64,000 bases of DNA from Glaciimonas sp. Its GTDB lineage: Bacteria > Pseudomonadota > Gammaproteobacteria > Burkholderiales > Burkholderiaceae_D. The translations under genes were made by a program, and so were the position numbers. Under the pieces are notes generated by a model that searched no databases, was not told the DNA's origin, and was given only the letters and a program-made list of their open reading frames with translations. Shown here piece by piece: positions 26,223 to 34,296 of the stretch (its first letter is position 1; each line of letters starts with the position of its first letter). The DNA is taken from NCBI GenBank assembly GCA_012927625.1, contig JABBOV010000002.1, positions 1-64,000 of the forward strand. The letters are read 5' to 3'.

Positions 26223-26758
26223 ATGTGCTACTCCGTAAATAAGGTCCCCGGTCCAGCCAGTGGTGCCGGCCAGTGGAAAGACGCTAGCATAGCAAAAATG
26301 CCGACTCAGCTGACCCGCGATCGCAGCCTTGCCGGCGCTCTCTGCCTAAGAGCCGGCAAAGGCCCGGGATGTTGCTGATCACAGTAAATTGACCCTCGAA
26401 CATAACTTTTGGCTGCTCCAGCATCAATCCCATATAGTTCACGCAGTAGCTATCCTTCGCTCCTCCCGGCAGGGTCAGTCGATGACGAGAACATTTCCAT
26501 ACATTGGTTCAGTTCGGTGCGATTAGCGACAGTCATGTTTCCTACACTTTAGCTAAAAATTTCAACTAAGAACTTATCGCGTTCGATGAGGAAATTGGTT
26601 TTTAAAATGAGGAGAATTTGAAGGCACGCAGAAGGTCAACTAACGGCCACGAGTTGACATTCGAGAAGTATGTCAACGGCGTTTTCGCACTCATAGTGGC
26701 GTTTCGACTGGATACATCTATCATAGGTCTTTGTCTGTCGGCGCGAGGAAACGCATCA
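26223..26758. other. Intergenic region between divergent genes
   Basis: 536 bp holding the divergent promoters of the DUF2058 and acetyltransferase genes. A hairpin with TTGCCGG/CCGGCAA arms lies at 26329-26359 and has no T-tract. The frame that begins at 26618 in front of the acetyltransferase has no similarity to the family and is not counted as coding. Confidence 0.4.
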
Positions 26759-27364
26759 ATGTCAAAATCCGATTTGAACGATGGTCAGACCCAGAAAGAA
26801 AGAATGCTCGCGGGCGACCTTTACATCGCAAACGATATAGAGCTGATCCATGCCAGTCGGCGAGCGCACCTTTTAGCCCGTGAATACGAAGCTCGTTATG
26901 CTGTTGATGTAGACGAGTCGCATCTTGTGCTTGAGGAATTGCTCGGGACAGTTGCTGCAGATGTTCATATCAAGCCTCCTATCTATGTCGACTACGGGTT
27001 CAACATAACAGTGGGTTCTGGTACGTTTGTAAATTACGGCTTGGTAGCGCTGGATGTTGCGTCAATCACGATTGGCAAGGACGTACAGATTGGCCCCAAT
27101 GTTCAGTTGCTCACTCCCACACATCCCCTGGACCCAGAACTTAGACGGGCCAAGCTTGAGGCCGCCAAGCCAATTGTTATTGGCAACAATGTCTGGTTGG
27201 GAGGCGGGGCAATTGTGTTGGCGGGCGTCACAATTGGCGAGAATAGCGTGATTGGCGCCGGTGCGGTTGTCACCAAAAACATTCCGCCTAATGTAATCGC
27301 AGTCGGGAATCCTGCACGGGTCATCCGGGAACTTACTGGCTCAACGCCGAAGAGCCAAACCTGA
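26759..27364 (+). CDS. maa: Maltose/galactoside O-acetyltransferase (hexapeptide repeat)
   Basis: 201 residues from ATG 26759 with GAGGAA upstream. N-terminal maltose-acetyltransferase domain (KERMLAGDLYIANDIEL, HASRRAHLL), then left-handed beta-helix repeats (IKPPIYVDYGFNITVGSGTFVNYG, IGPNVQLLTPTHPLDPELR with the catalytic His, IVIGNNVWLGGGAIVLAGVTIGENSVIGAGAVV). It uses acetyl-CoA to acetylate sugars in the cytoplasm. No neighbour suggests a pathway. Confidence 0.9.
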   Translation: MSKSDLNDGQTQKERMLAGDLYIANDIELIHASRRAHLLAREYEARYAVDVDESHLVLEELLGTVAADVHIKPPIYVDYGFNITVGSGTFVNYGLVALDVASITIGKDVQIGPNVQLLTPTHPLDPELRRAKLEAAKPIVIGNNVWLGGGAIVLAGVTIGENSVIGAGAVVTKNIPPNVIAVGNPARVIRELTGSTPKSQT

Positions 27365-27721
27365 CGCGACAGGGCCACGGCTATTGGAAATATATTTGCA
27401 AAACGAGTACGTTGACCGTTTTGAGTTGATTTCTGCGATTCAATCATTCGCGGGTGCATTGCCGTTGACGCTACGGACGTGATCAAAATCAGTTACGCTT
27501 ATTCCGACCGGCTTCACGAGATTACTACTGCGCTAAACGAATAATTTCCGCATTCTCGACTTCAATATGCAGACTTATCTGCAAGCCTGAAACAAAAACG
27601 CTTTGCGAGCACTCCCATAAGCCGCTTCGCAGAGCGGGTATTTTGCAGCAAAAGACATGCGGCGCCTGAGAAGCTGTCTATCGCGCTTTGCAACGGCCTC
27701 CCATTACAAAAAAATGGAAAA
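27365..27721. other. Intergenic region, nothing recognised
   Basis: 357 bp without a credible gene or strong hairpin. AT-rich sequence ahead of 27722 (AAAAAAATGGAAAA) suits a weak promoter and translation start for the lipoprotein gene. Confidence 0.35.
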
Positions 27722-28588
27722 ATGAAGTTAAAAAATTTAGTTTTGACCAGCCTCGCCGTCGCTGCACTGGTGGGTTGCGGCGGCGGTGGTTCGCCTACAC
27801 CGACCGGCTCTGAAAATAACCATGAAACTATTGATGCCCATGTCTCACCGGTTACTTCGGTAGTTTTTAAACCAGTCGCGGTTTCGTCGTGCGATAAATC
27901 ATTCGCACTACTTATGCTGGGAGATTATGCGTTGAACAGCAATCCCTGGGGCAAAGATAAGATCACGGATTTCACTCAGTGCGTCAGTGGTGCGTCGGTC
28001 GGAACCGTGCTCGACAATACGGCTATACAGACAGGGGCGACTGCGCAATTCCGCTGGGATTGGCCGTCTGAAAACTCCAACGCAGATATCAAGGCATATC
28101 CTGAAATACTGTACAGACCAGGCGGCAAGGGAATGACTTCAATTCCATTCGCAGATGTCGCAGGATTGAGCGTCACTCACGACGTTACCATTTCGGCCAC
28201 AGGCGACTACAACGTTACCTATGACATTTGGGTCGATTCGACTGCTACTACGGACCACTGGCCACATAAAGCGGAGATCATGATTAAGCTGCAGCAGACG
28301 TGGAAAGATGCTCCGGTAATCGACACGATTGCGGTTGATGGGAATCAGTTTGAAGTGTTTGAGCACACCGTCATCAATGCATCTTACAACTGGAAATGGA
28401 AGGTCTTGGTATTCGCAAGCAAAACACCGTTGCTGAAAGCGTCCATTCCTCTGAAGCCGTTTATTGATTATCTTGTTTCTAAAAACCATTTGCTCCAGAC
28501 CGATTACATCAGCACGATCGAGTTTGGCGCTGAGTTAAAGCGCGGCAAGGGAATGGCGACGATCAACTCTTATAGCGTCAGCCGTTGA
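27722..28588 (+). CDS. GH12-like (endoglucanase fold) lipoprotein
   Basis: 288 residues. Lipoprotein signal with lipobox LVGC (C19) followed by a Gly-rich linker. The rest aligns with glycoside hydrolase family 12: DYALNSNPWGKD (family YxxxNNxW), AYPEILYRPGGKG (YPxIxxG), YNVTYDIWVDSTATTDHW, then AEIMIKL and IEFGAELKRGKGMATINSYSVS at the C-terminus. Candidate nucleophile E185 and acid/base E271 are both kept; the Trp usually following EIMI is Lys. GH12 enzymes cut beta-1,4-glucans or xyloglucan, so I infer a surface or periplasmic glucanase, or a carbohydrate-binding derivative. It stands alone. Confidence 0.65.
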   Translation: MKLKNLVLTSLAVAALVGCGGGGSPTPTGSENNHETIDAHVSPVTSVVFKPVAVSSCDKSFALLMLGDYALNSNPWGKDKITDFTQCVSGASVGTVLDNTAIQTGATAQFRWDWPSENSNADIKAYPEILYRPGGKGMTSIPFADVAGLSVTHDVTISATGDYNVTYDIWVDSTATTDHWPHKAEIMIKLQQTWKDAPVIDTIAVDGNQFEVFEHTVINASYNWKWKVLVFASKTPLLKASIPLKPFIDYLVSKNHLLQTDYISTIEFGAELKRGKGMATINSYSVSR

Positions 28589-28642
28589 TGACATCAGTTA
28601 ATTAAGACTTGCTTTTTGCCTTGTCGCCCCTAAATAAAAAAT

Positions 28643-29632
28643 ATGATCCCATATTCAATTCTTGACCTTTCTCCGATCGCTGAAGGTAGCGATGCGGCCC
28701 AATCATTTCGCAACACGCTTGATCTTGCGCAGCATGGCGAGCGTTGGGGCTACAACCGCTATTGGCTGGCGGAACATCATGGCATGCCTGGCATCGCCAG
28801 CGCCGCGACCTCGGTCTTGATCGGGCACGTAGCCGCTGGCACGTCCACGATTAGAGTCGGTGCCGGCGGCATCATGTTGCCCAATCATTCTCCGCTGGTA
28901 ATTGCCGAGCAATTCGGGACGCTGGAGTCCCTGTTCCCCGGCCGTATCGACCTGGGGTTGGGGCGCGCACCGGGCTCAGATCAGATCACTGCGCGCGCTT
29001 TGCGGCGCAATCTGGCCGCCGATGCGGACGAGTTCCCGCAGGACGTTTTGGAGTTGCTGGATTATTTCTCTTCGGCACCAAAGCAAGCTGTGCGTGCCGT
29101 CCCCGGCGCCGGTCTGAATGTTCCGATCTGGATTTTGGGATCGAGTCTGTTTGGCGCGCAATTGGCAGCGGCGCTCGGTCGGCCGTATGCTTTCGCGTCG
29201 CATTTTGCGCCGGCCCAGATGATGCAGGCGATTGCGCTTTATCGGGCCACATTCCAACCCTCTGCGCAACTTGAAAAGCCGTATGTGATGCTCGGCTTTA
29301 ATGTTTTTGCCGCCGATACGGATGCGCAAGCGCAATTTCACGCGACCTCCATGCAGCAATCATTTGTGAACCTGCGCAGCGGCCGCCCATCGCGTCTGCC
29401 GCCGCCGATGGAAGATTATTTGAGCAAGATCGGCCCGCAGGAGCGTGCACTGCTTGACCAGGTTCTGTCGTGTTCAGCGATCGGTTCGCCCGCAACGGTC
29501 TCGCGTGAATTGACGGCGTTTATTGCGCGTACAGATGCCGATGAGCTGATGATCACGTCGCAGATATTCGATCACACCGCGCGTCTGCGCTCGTATCAGA
29601 TTACCGCCGACGTCCGTAAAGCATTAGCTTGA
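28643..29632 (+). CDS. LLM-class flavin-dependent oxidoreductase (luciferase-like)
   Basis: 329 residues. YhbW-type bacterial-luciferase-like TIM-barrel: [53 protein letters not shown] is a typical start, then [42 protein letters not shown] and [20 protein letters not shown]. These FMNH2-dependent monooxygenases oxidise diverse substrates; none can be inferred here. Confidence 0.9.
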   Translation: MIPYSILDLSPIAEGSDAAQSFRNTLDLAQHGERWGYNRYWLAEHHGMPGIASAATSVLIGHVAAGTSTIRVGAGGIMLPNHSPLVIAEQFGTLESLFPGRIDLGLGRAPGSDQITARALRRNLAADADEFPQDVLELLDYFSSAPKQAVRAVPGAGLNVPIWILGSSLFGAQLAAALGRPYAFASHFAPAQMMQAIALYRATFQPSAQLEKPYVMLGFNVFAADTDAQAQFHATSMQQSFVNLRSGRPSRLPPPMEDYLSKIGPQERALLDQVLSCSAIGSPATVSRELTAFIARTDADELMITSQIFDHTARLRSYQITADVRKALA

Positions 29633-29678
29633 GCGATATCGCCAATTTCAGTCTTTCGCAAGCAGGCTGCAGTTGACG

Positions 29679-29927
29679 ATGGATCCTGAACACCTGGAGC
29701 TTTTAGTCACTCGTGAAATGCCTTATGGGAAGTACAAAGGCCGACTGATCGCCGACCTACCCGGCCACTACCTTGGCTGGTTTGCGCGTGAAGGCTTTCC
29801 TTCAGGCGAACTCGGCGGTCTGATCGCGCTGATGTACGAGCTGGACCACAATGCTTTGACGCATCTGCTTACACCGCTTCGAAAGCGCCGACCCACGCCA
29901 CTCCCTAAGTTGTACCCACCAGACTAG
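29679..29927 (+). CDS. DUF3820 small protein
   Basis: 82 residues from ATG 29679; a TTG six bases earlier is an alternative. The DUF3820 core MPYGKYKGRLIADLPGHYLGWFAREGFPSGELG is unmistakable; this family consists of small putative quorum-sensing-regulated proteins of unknown function. The C-terminus is basic and proline-rich (RKRRPTPLPKLYPP). It follows the oxidoreductase gene by 46 bp and may be co-transcribed. Confidence 0.85.
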   Translation: MDPEHLELLVTREMPYGKYKGRLIADLPGHYLGWFAREGFPSGELGGLIALMYELDHNALTHLLTPLRKRRPTPLPKLYPPD

Positions 29928-30350
29928 AGTTGATACTGCCATTCGAATCAAGTCCCTTGGCGTGCCGCATCAGCTCATTTCCAATACATTCATAGGTATA
30001 TTTTATATGCGCAATGAATACATGCGGAAAATACAGTAAAAATAGCCATACTCCTTATTTTTTATGAAATATGCGGCATGCTGATTCCGGTTCGTTCTGG
30101 TCGCGTCTTGCATGGACAAGTGCATTCACATCAGACCATGCGTCTGTGCGGGCAACAAAACCTGTCCATCCTGCAAATTTTAGATTAGTTCAGCACAAGC
30201 ATATGGCAAGACCATTGCTCTAAAAAGTGCGCTGAAAAACCTTATGTTGGTAGTTCGATTCCGCCCGGGACATTGCGTGCTGATGCTGAACACGAGACTA
30301 ATCCAAAGTAATAGCCAAGTGATAGGCATGGCCCGATTACTTTCATGCTC
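29928..30350. other. Intergenic region between convergent genes, with one copy of the GGAGTAT repeat
   Basis: 423 bp, AT-rich around 29990-30070, where a minus-strand copy of a recurring repeat lies (29995-30054). No gene or clear terminator is seen otherwise. Confidence 0.45.
29995..30054 (-). repeat. GGAGTAT intergenic repeat, copy 1
   Basis: On the minus strand: GGAGTATGGCTATTTTTAC, then TTTTCCGCAT, a TGCGCAT dyad half and an AAAATATACC end. It shares its start, the TTCCGCAT centre and the AAAATATAC end with four other copies in this window. Confidence 0.4.
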
Positions 30351-31565
30351 CTAACTAATCACGCCCTTCTGTTTCAACATGGCAATTTGCTCCGGGGTGC
30401 GACCGATGGCGGTGAGAATTTCAACGGTATGCTGCCCGAGTTCCGGGCCTACCCAACGGGTTTCACCTGGGGTTTCGGAAAGCTTGGGGACTATGCCCGG
30501 CAAATCGATTGGCAAACCATCCGGCAGGGTGAATCGCTGGATCATGTCGCGGGCGCGGTAATGCGGGTCCTGATAAATATCGGCGGCAGTAAATACCCGG
30601 CTGCTCGGCACGGCTGCGGCTTCAAGGGCATTCAATACATGATCGATGTCATGCTGCGCGGTCCAGTCCGAGATGGCTTGATCTATCAAATCATTGTGCT
30701 GCACCCGCCCGTCGTTGCGCGCCAGGGCCGGATCTGCGGCCAGATCATTACGCCCCATGGCTTGCATCAGGCGCTTGAAAATGCTGTCGCCGTTGCCGGC
30801 GATGATCACGTACAAGCCATCACCGCAGAGATAGGTGCTGGATGGCGAAATGCCCGGTAGGCTAGCGCCGGTGCGCTCGCGCACATGGCCGGATTCGCCG
30901 TATTCCGGGATCAGGCTTTCCATCACGCCAAACACCGCCTCGTACAGCGCGATGTCGATAAACTGACCTTTCCCGCCATTGACTTTCAAATGATGCATGG
31001 CCAGCAGCGCGCCAATCACGCCATACAGCGACGCCAACGTGTCGCCGATGCTGACGCCGACCCGCACCGGCGGGCGGTCCGGGAAACCAATCAAATTGCG
31101 CAGTCCACCCATCGATTCGGCAATCGCGGCAAAACCGGGGCGTTCACTGTAAGGCCCATCCTGACCGTAGCCCGAGACCCGCACCATGATTAGATTCGGG
31201 TTGATCTTGGCCAAGTCGTGCCAGCCCAGCCCCCAGCTTTCGAGCGTGCCAGGGCGAAAATTCTCGATCACGATGTCGGCGCCCTTGACCAATTCACGCA
31301 CGATCTGCTGGCCTTCCTCAGACTTCAGATTGAGCGTTAGCGATTTTTTATTGCGGCTCTGCGCATACCACCAGAGCGAAGTGCCGTTATGCAGCTTGCG
31401 CCACTTGCGTAGCGGATCGCCATCGACCGGAGCTTCGATCTTGATGACTTCAGCGCCGAATTGACCCAACAAACTGGCGGCATAAGGGCCTGCAATTAAA
31501 GTGCCCAACTCGATGACTTTAACGCCCTTTAATGAGGCTTCCTTGCCGGTAGAAAAATTATCCAT
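30351..31565 (-). CDS. Family III CoA-transferase (CaiB/BaiF), canonical Asp position altered
   Basis: 404 residues. Typical start LKGVKVIELGTLIAGPYAASLLGQFGAEVIKIEAPVDGDPLRKW, then LNLKSEEG...KGADIVIENFRPGTLESWGLG and a family VSGYGQDGPYSERPGF motif. In CaiB/Frc enzymes an Asp after PG(F/Y) forms the acyl-enzyme; here the sequence continues AAIAESMGGL, with Ala at that place. It resembles a subgroup annotated as succinyl-CoA-dependent transferases. Substrate unknown; no acyl-CoA pathway genes adjoin it. It is divergent from the Liv operon across a 561-bp AT-rich spacer. Confidence 0.85.
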   Translation of the reverse strand: MDNFSTGKEASLKGVKVIELGTLIAGPYAASLLGQFGAEVIKIEAPVDGDPLRKWRKLHNGTSLWWYAQSRNKKSLTLNLKSEEGQQIVRELVKGADIVIENFRPGTLESWGLGWHDLAKINPNLIMVRVSGYGQDGPYSERPGFAAIAESMGGLRNLIGFPDRPPVRVGVSIGDTLASLYGVIGALLAMHHLKVNGGKGQFIDIALYEAVFGVMESLIPEYGESGHVRERTGASLPGISPSSTYLCGDGLYVIIAGNGDSIFKRLMQAMGRNDLAADPALARNDGRVQHNDLIDQAISDWTAQHDIDHVLNALEAAAVPSSRVFTAADIYQDPHYRARDMIQRFTLPDGLPIDLPGIVPKLSETPGETRWVGPELGQHTVEILTAIGRTPEQIAMLKQKGVIS

Positions 31566-32126
31566 AGTGCCGTTTTCCGAATGTCAATTTAAAGCAAACC
31601 TACGATAGCGCGCCCGTGGTCATAGGCACTTTTGTGCGGTAAAAGGTAGCATAGCCTGTCGCAGCGGACACAGCAAAAACAGGCAAGGATGCCGACGCAG
31701 ATTTTTTCACGAATATTTTTATGGATGAAAAAGATTCACCGCAAGCATGAAAATATTTTGCAAGCGGTTGCATAGTTGAACAACCCTGCCTGAAAGTACA
31801 TAGCCAAATCGCACTTACGCGAATAATTTTATATACAACTTTTTGTTAATTGCGGAGTATTGCTATAAATAATCTATTTTTCTATTTAAATTAATCAAAA
31901 ATTTTATATACTACATATTAGTATATTTTAATTATTGACATAATTACTGCACCTGACTTTCAGCCGGCGCTGGTTTATAACAACAATTTGCGGCATGACA
32001 AAGATGCTGTTCCGGGTTCTTGACAATTACGGGCGGCAACCATAAGCTGACCCGAGAAGGCCTTGTTGGGGTATTGTTCATCAAACCTGCAACGGGTACC
32101 GAAAATATAATTATTAAGGAGACTGT
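31566..32126. other. AT-rich intergenic region upstream of the Liv operon
   Basis: 561 bp between divergent genes. Very AT-rich from 31800 to 31940, including a copy of the GGAGTAT repeat (31854-31914) and TATACTACATATTAGTATAT. A TTGACA at 31935 is not followed by a good -10. It must contain the livK promoter; the ribosome-binding site is AAGGAG at about 32115. Confidence 0.45.
31854..31914 (+). repeat. GGAGTAT intergenic repeat, copy 2
   Basis: GGAGTATTGCTATAAATAAT, a T-rich centre, then AAAATTTTATATACTAC. It is most similar to the copy at 40911-40974: both have GCGGAGTAT before and CTACAY-AGTATA after the conserved block. Confidence 0.4.
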
Positions 32127-33290
32127 ATGACTTTCAGAACCAAATCCCTTATTGCGTCTGCATTGCTGGGTTTGTCATTTTCCAGTATCGCCGCTGAACC
32201 AATCAAAATCGGCGTGTCCGGTCCGTTTACAGGCGGCTCTGCCCCGATGGGCGTTTCAATGCGCGATGGCGTCAAGCTTGCTGCGGCGGAAATCAATGCC
32301 AAAGGCGGCGTGCTTGGCCGCCAGATCCAGCTGATTGAGCGGGATGACGAAGCTAAAAACGAGCGCGGCGTGCAGGTGGCGCAGGAACTGATCAACAAGG
32401 AAAAAGTGGCGGCAACGGTGGGCTACATCAATACCGGAGTCGCGCTTGCTTCGCAGCGTTTTTATCAGGAAGCCAAGATTCCGGTGATGAACAACGTTGC
32501 CACCGGAAGCATGGTTACCAAGCAGTTTTTACCGCCGGAATATCCGCAAAATTATATTTTCCGCAACGCGGCGAATGACAAGATCCAGTCCGCGATGATC
32601 GTCCAGGAAGCGATCGGTAAACGCAAGTTTACCAAAGTGGCGATTCTGGCCGACTCCACCAATTACGGCCAGCTCGGTCGTGAAGATCTGGAAGCTGCGC
32701 TGAGTAAAAAAAGCATCAAGCCAGTCACGGTCGAAAAATTCAACATCAAGGATGTCGACATGACGCCGCAGTTGCTGAAGGCCAAGCAGGCCGGTGCTCA
32801 GGCAATTTTGACGTATGCGATTGGACCTGAACTGGCGCAAATTGCGAACGGCATGGAAAAGCTGAACTGGAAAGTGCCGATGATTGGCAGCTGGACGCTG
32901 TCGATGGGCAATTTCATCGATAACGCCGGCAAGAATGGAGATGGCGCGATGATGCCGCAAACCTTCATCCAGGAGGCAAATACACCCAAACGCAAAGCTT
33001 TCATTGAGGCATACCAAAAAGCTTATAACCCGCCGGGCGGCCGGATTCCTTCCCCGGTGTCGGCAGCCCAAGGCTACGACTCGGTTTATCTGCTCGCTGC
33101 AGCGATCAAGCAAGCCGGTAGCACCGATGGCGTCAAAGTGCGCGAAGCACTGGAAAACCTGAAACAAAAAATCGATGGCGTGGTGATGACCTATGACAAA
33201 CCGTTCAGTGCCCTTGACCATGAAGCGATCAAGGTCGATGTGCCTGTCATGGGGCAAGTAAACGGTGGGGTAGTAGTGCGCGCCAAATAA
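32127..33290 (+). CDS. livK: Branched-chain amino-acid-type ABC binding protein
   Basis: 387 residues with AAGGAG upstream. Signal peptide about 1-23 (cut after IAA or similar). Peripla_BP_6 features: IKIGVSGPFTGGSAPMGVSMRDGVKLAAAEINAKGGVLGRQIQLIERDDEA and ILTYAIGPELAQIANGMEKL. It captures a branched-chain amino acid or related ligand in the periplasm for LivH/LivMG/LivF encoded downstream. A terminator-like hairpin follows, which would give more LivK than membrane components. Confidence 0.93.
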   Translation: MTFRTKSLIASALLGLSFSSIAAEPIKIGVSGPFTGGSAPMGVSMRDGVKLAAAEINAKGGVLGRQIQLIERDDEAKNERGVQVAQELINKEKVAATVGYINTGVALASQRFYQEAKIPVMNNVATGSMVTKQFLPPEYPQNYIFRNAANDKIQSAMIVQEAIGKRKFTKVAILADSTNYGQLGREDLEAALSKKSIKPVTVEKFNIKDVDMTPQLLKAKQAGAQAILTYAIGPELAQIANGMEKLNWKVPMIGSWTLSMGNFIDNAGKNGDGAMMPQTFIQEANTPKRKAFIEAYQKAYNPPGGRIPSPVSAAQGYDSVYLLAAAIKQAGSTDGVKVREALENLKQKIDGVVMTYDKPFSALDHEAIKVDVPVMGQVNGGVVVRAK

Positions 33291-33331
33291 GCATGATTTC
33301 TTGCTGGAGTAATCTATAGCAATGCAAATCA

Positions 33332-33363
33332 AACGGCCCACAGCATCTGTCGGGCCGTTTTTT
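33332..33363 (+). terminator. Terminator/attenuator between livK and livH
   Basis: AACGGCCC...GGGCCGTT stem with a loop of about 15 bases, followed by TTTTTTAT. Such hairpins after the binding-protein gene commonly reduce transcription of the downstream transporter genes. Confidence 0.8.
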
Positions 33364-33403
33364 ATCCCCACATGAACCTGAAACATGGACCATAGGCTGA
33401 GAA

Positions 33404-34294
33404 ATGGAAATTCTTCTTCAACTTGTTTTTAGCGGGATCGCGCTGGGCATGATTTACGCCGTCATCGCCTTCGGCTACCAGCTTACCTTCGCCACCTCTG
33501 GCACCCTCAATTTTGGCCAGGGCGAAGCACTGATGCTTGGTGCGCTAGTTGGCTTGAGCCTGGTCAGTGACATCCACGGCGGGCCTTACCTCAATTTCTG
33601 GCTGATGATCCCGGTTGTGATCATATTTGGAGCCCTTCAGGGTGTCGTGGTCGAATGGATTGCGGTACGCCCTGCGCTCAAGATCAAGTCGGAATTCGGC
33701 TGGATCATGTCGACCATTGCGCTAGCGATCATCTTCAAAAACCTGGCCGAAAACATCTGGGGCAAGGATGACATGACGTTCCCGACGCCGCTGACCGCAA
33801 AGCCGTTCCAGGTGTTTGGCGCCTATGTGCAGCCGATGCAGGTGATGGTGGTACTCGGTGCGCTGGCGATGATGCTGGCGGTCGAATTTTTCAACCGCAA
33901 GTCGATTTACGGCAAGGCTGTGGTCGCCACCGCAAATGACCGCGACGCCGCTGGCCTGATGGGAATCAATACCAGCATGGTGATCACGTTTTCGTATGCG
34001 CTATCTTCGGCTACCGCCGCGTTTGCCGGTGTGCTGGTGGCGCCGCTGACACTGACCGGCGCGACCATGGGAACTGCGCTGGGCCTGAAGGCGTTTGCAG
34101 TCGCGATCATTGGCGGCCTGACTTCCGGCATGGGCGCGATTGTCGGCGGCCTGATCCTCGGCATCGCTGAGACGCTGACCGGCTTTTATATTTCGACAGG
34201 CTACAAAGAAGTGCCGGGGTTACTGCTGCTGCTGCTGGTGTTAGCCCTTAAGCCAGCCGGCCTGTTCGGCAAGGCTGCGATCAAGAAAGTCTGA
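33404..34294 (+). CDS. livH: Branched-chain amino-acid ABC permease LivH
   Basis: 296 residues, about eight hydrophobic helices. LivH features include GIALGMIYAVIAFGYQLTFATSGTLNFGQGEALMLGA and the C-terminal GLKAFAVAIIGGLTSGMGAIVGGLILGIAETL coupling region. It is two bases ahead of the fused permease-ATPase gene, so they are coupled. Confidence 0.93.
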   Translation: MEILLQLVFSGIALGMIYAVIAFGYQLTFATSGTLNFGQGEALMLGALVGLSLVSDIHGGPYLNFWLMIPVVIIFGALQGVVVEWIAVRPALKIKSEFGWIMSTIALAIIFKNLAENIWGKDDMTFPTPLTAKPFQVFGAYVQPMQVMVVLGALAMMLAVEFFNRKSIYGKAVVATANDRDAAGLMGINTSMVITFSYALSSATAAFAGVLVAPLTLTGATMGTALGLKAFAVAIIGGLTSGMGAIVGGLILGIAETLTGFYISTGYKEVPGLLLLLLVLALKPAGLFGKAAIKKV

Positions 34295-34296
34295 AT

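Noticed and set aside
27970-28000. SGAS in the GH12-like lipoprotein as an ApbE flavinylation site
   Set aside because: It lacks the upstream Asp spacing of the motif (CVSGAS) and the gene is far from apbE.
31935-31965. TTGACA as -35 of the livK promoter
   Set aside because: No TATAAT-like hexamer at 16-19 bp downstream, and it is about 190 bp from the start codon.
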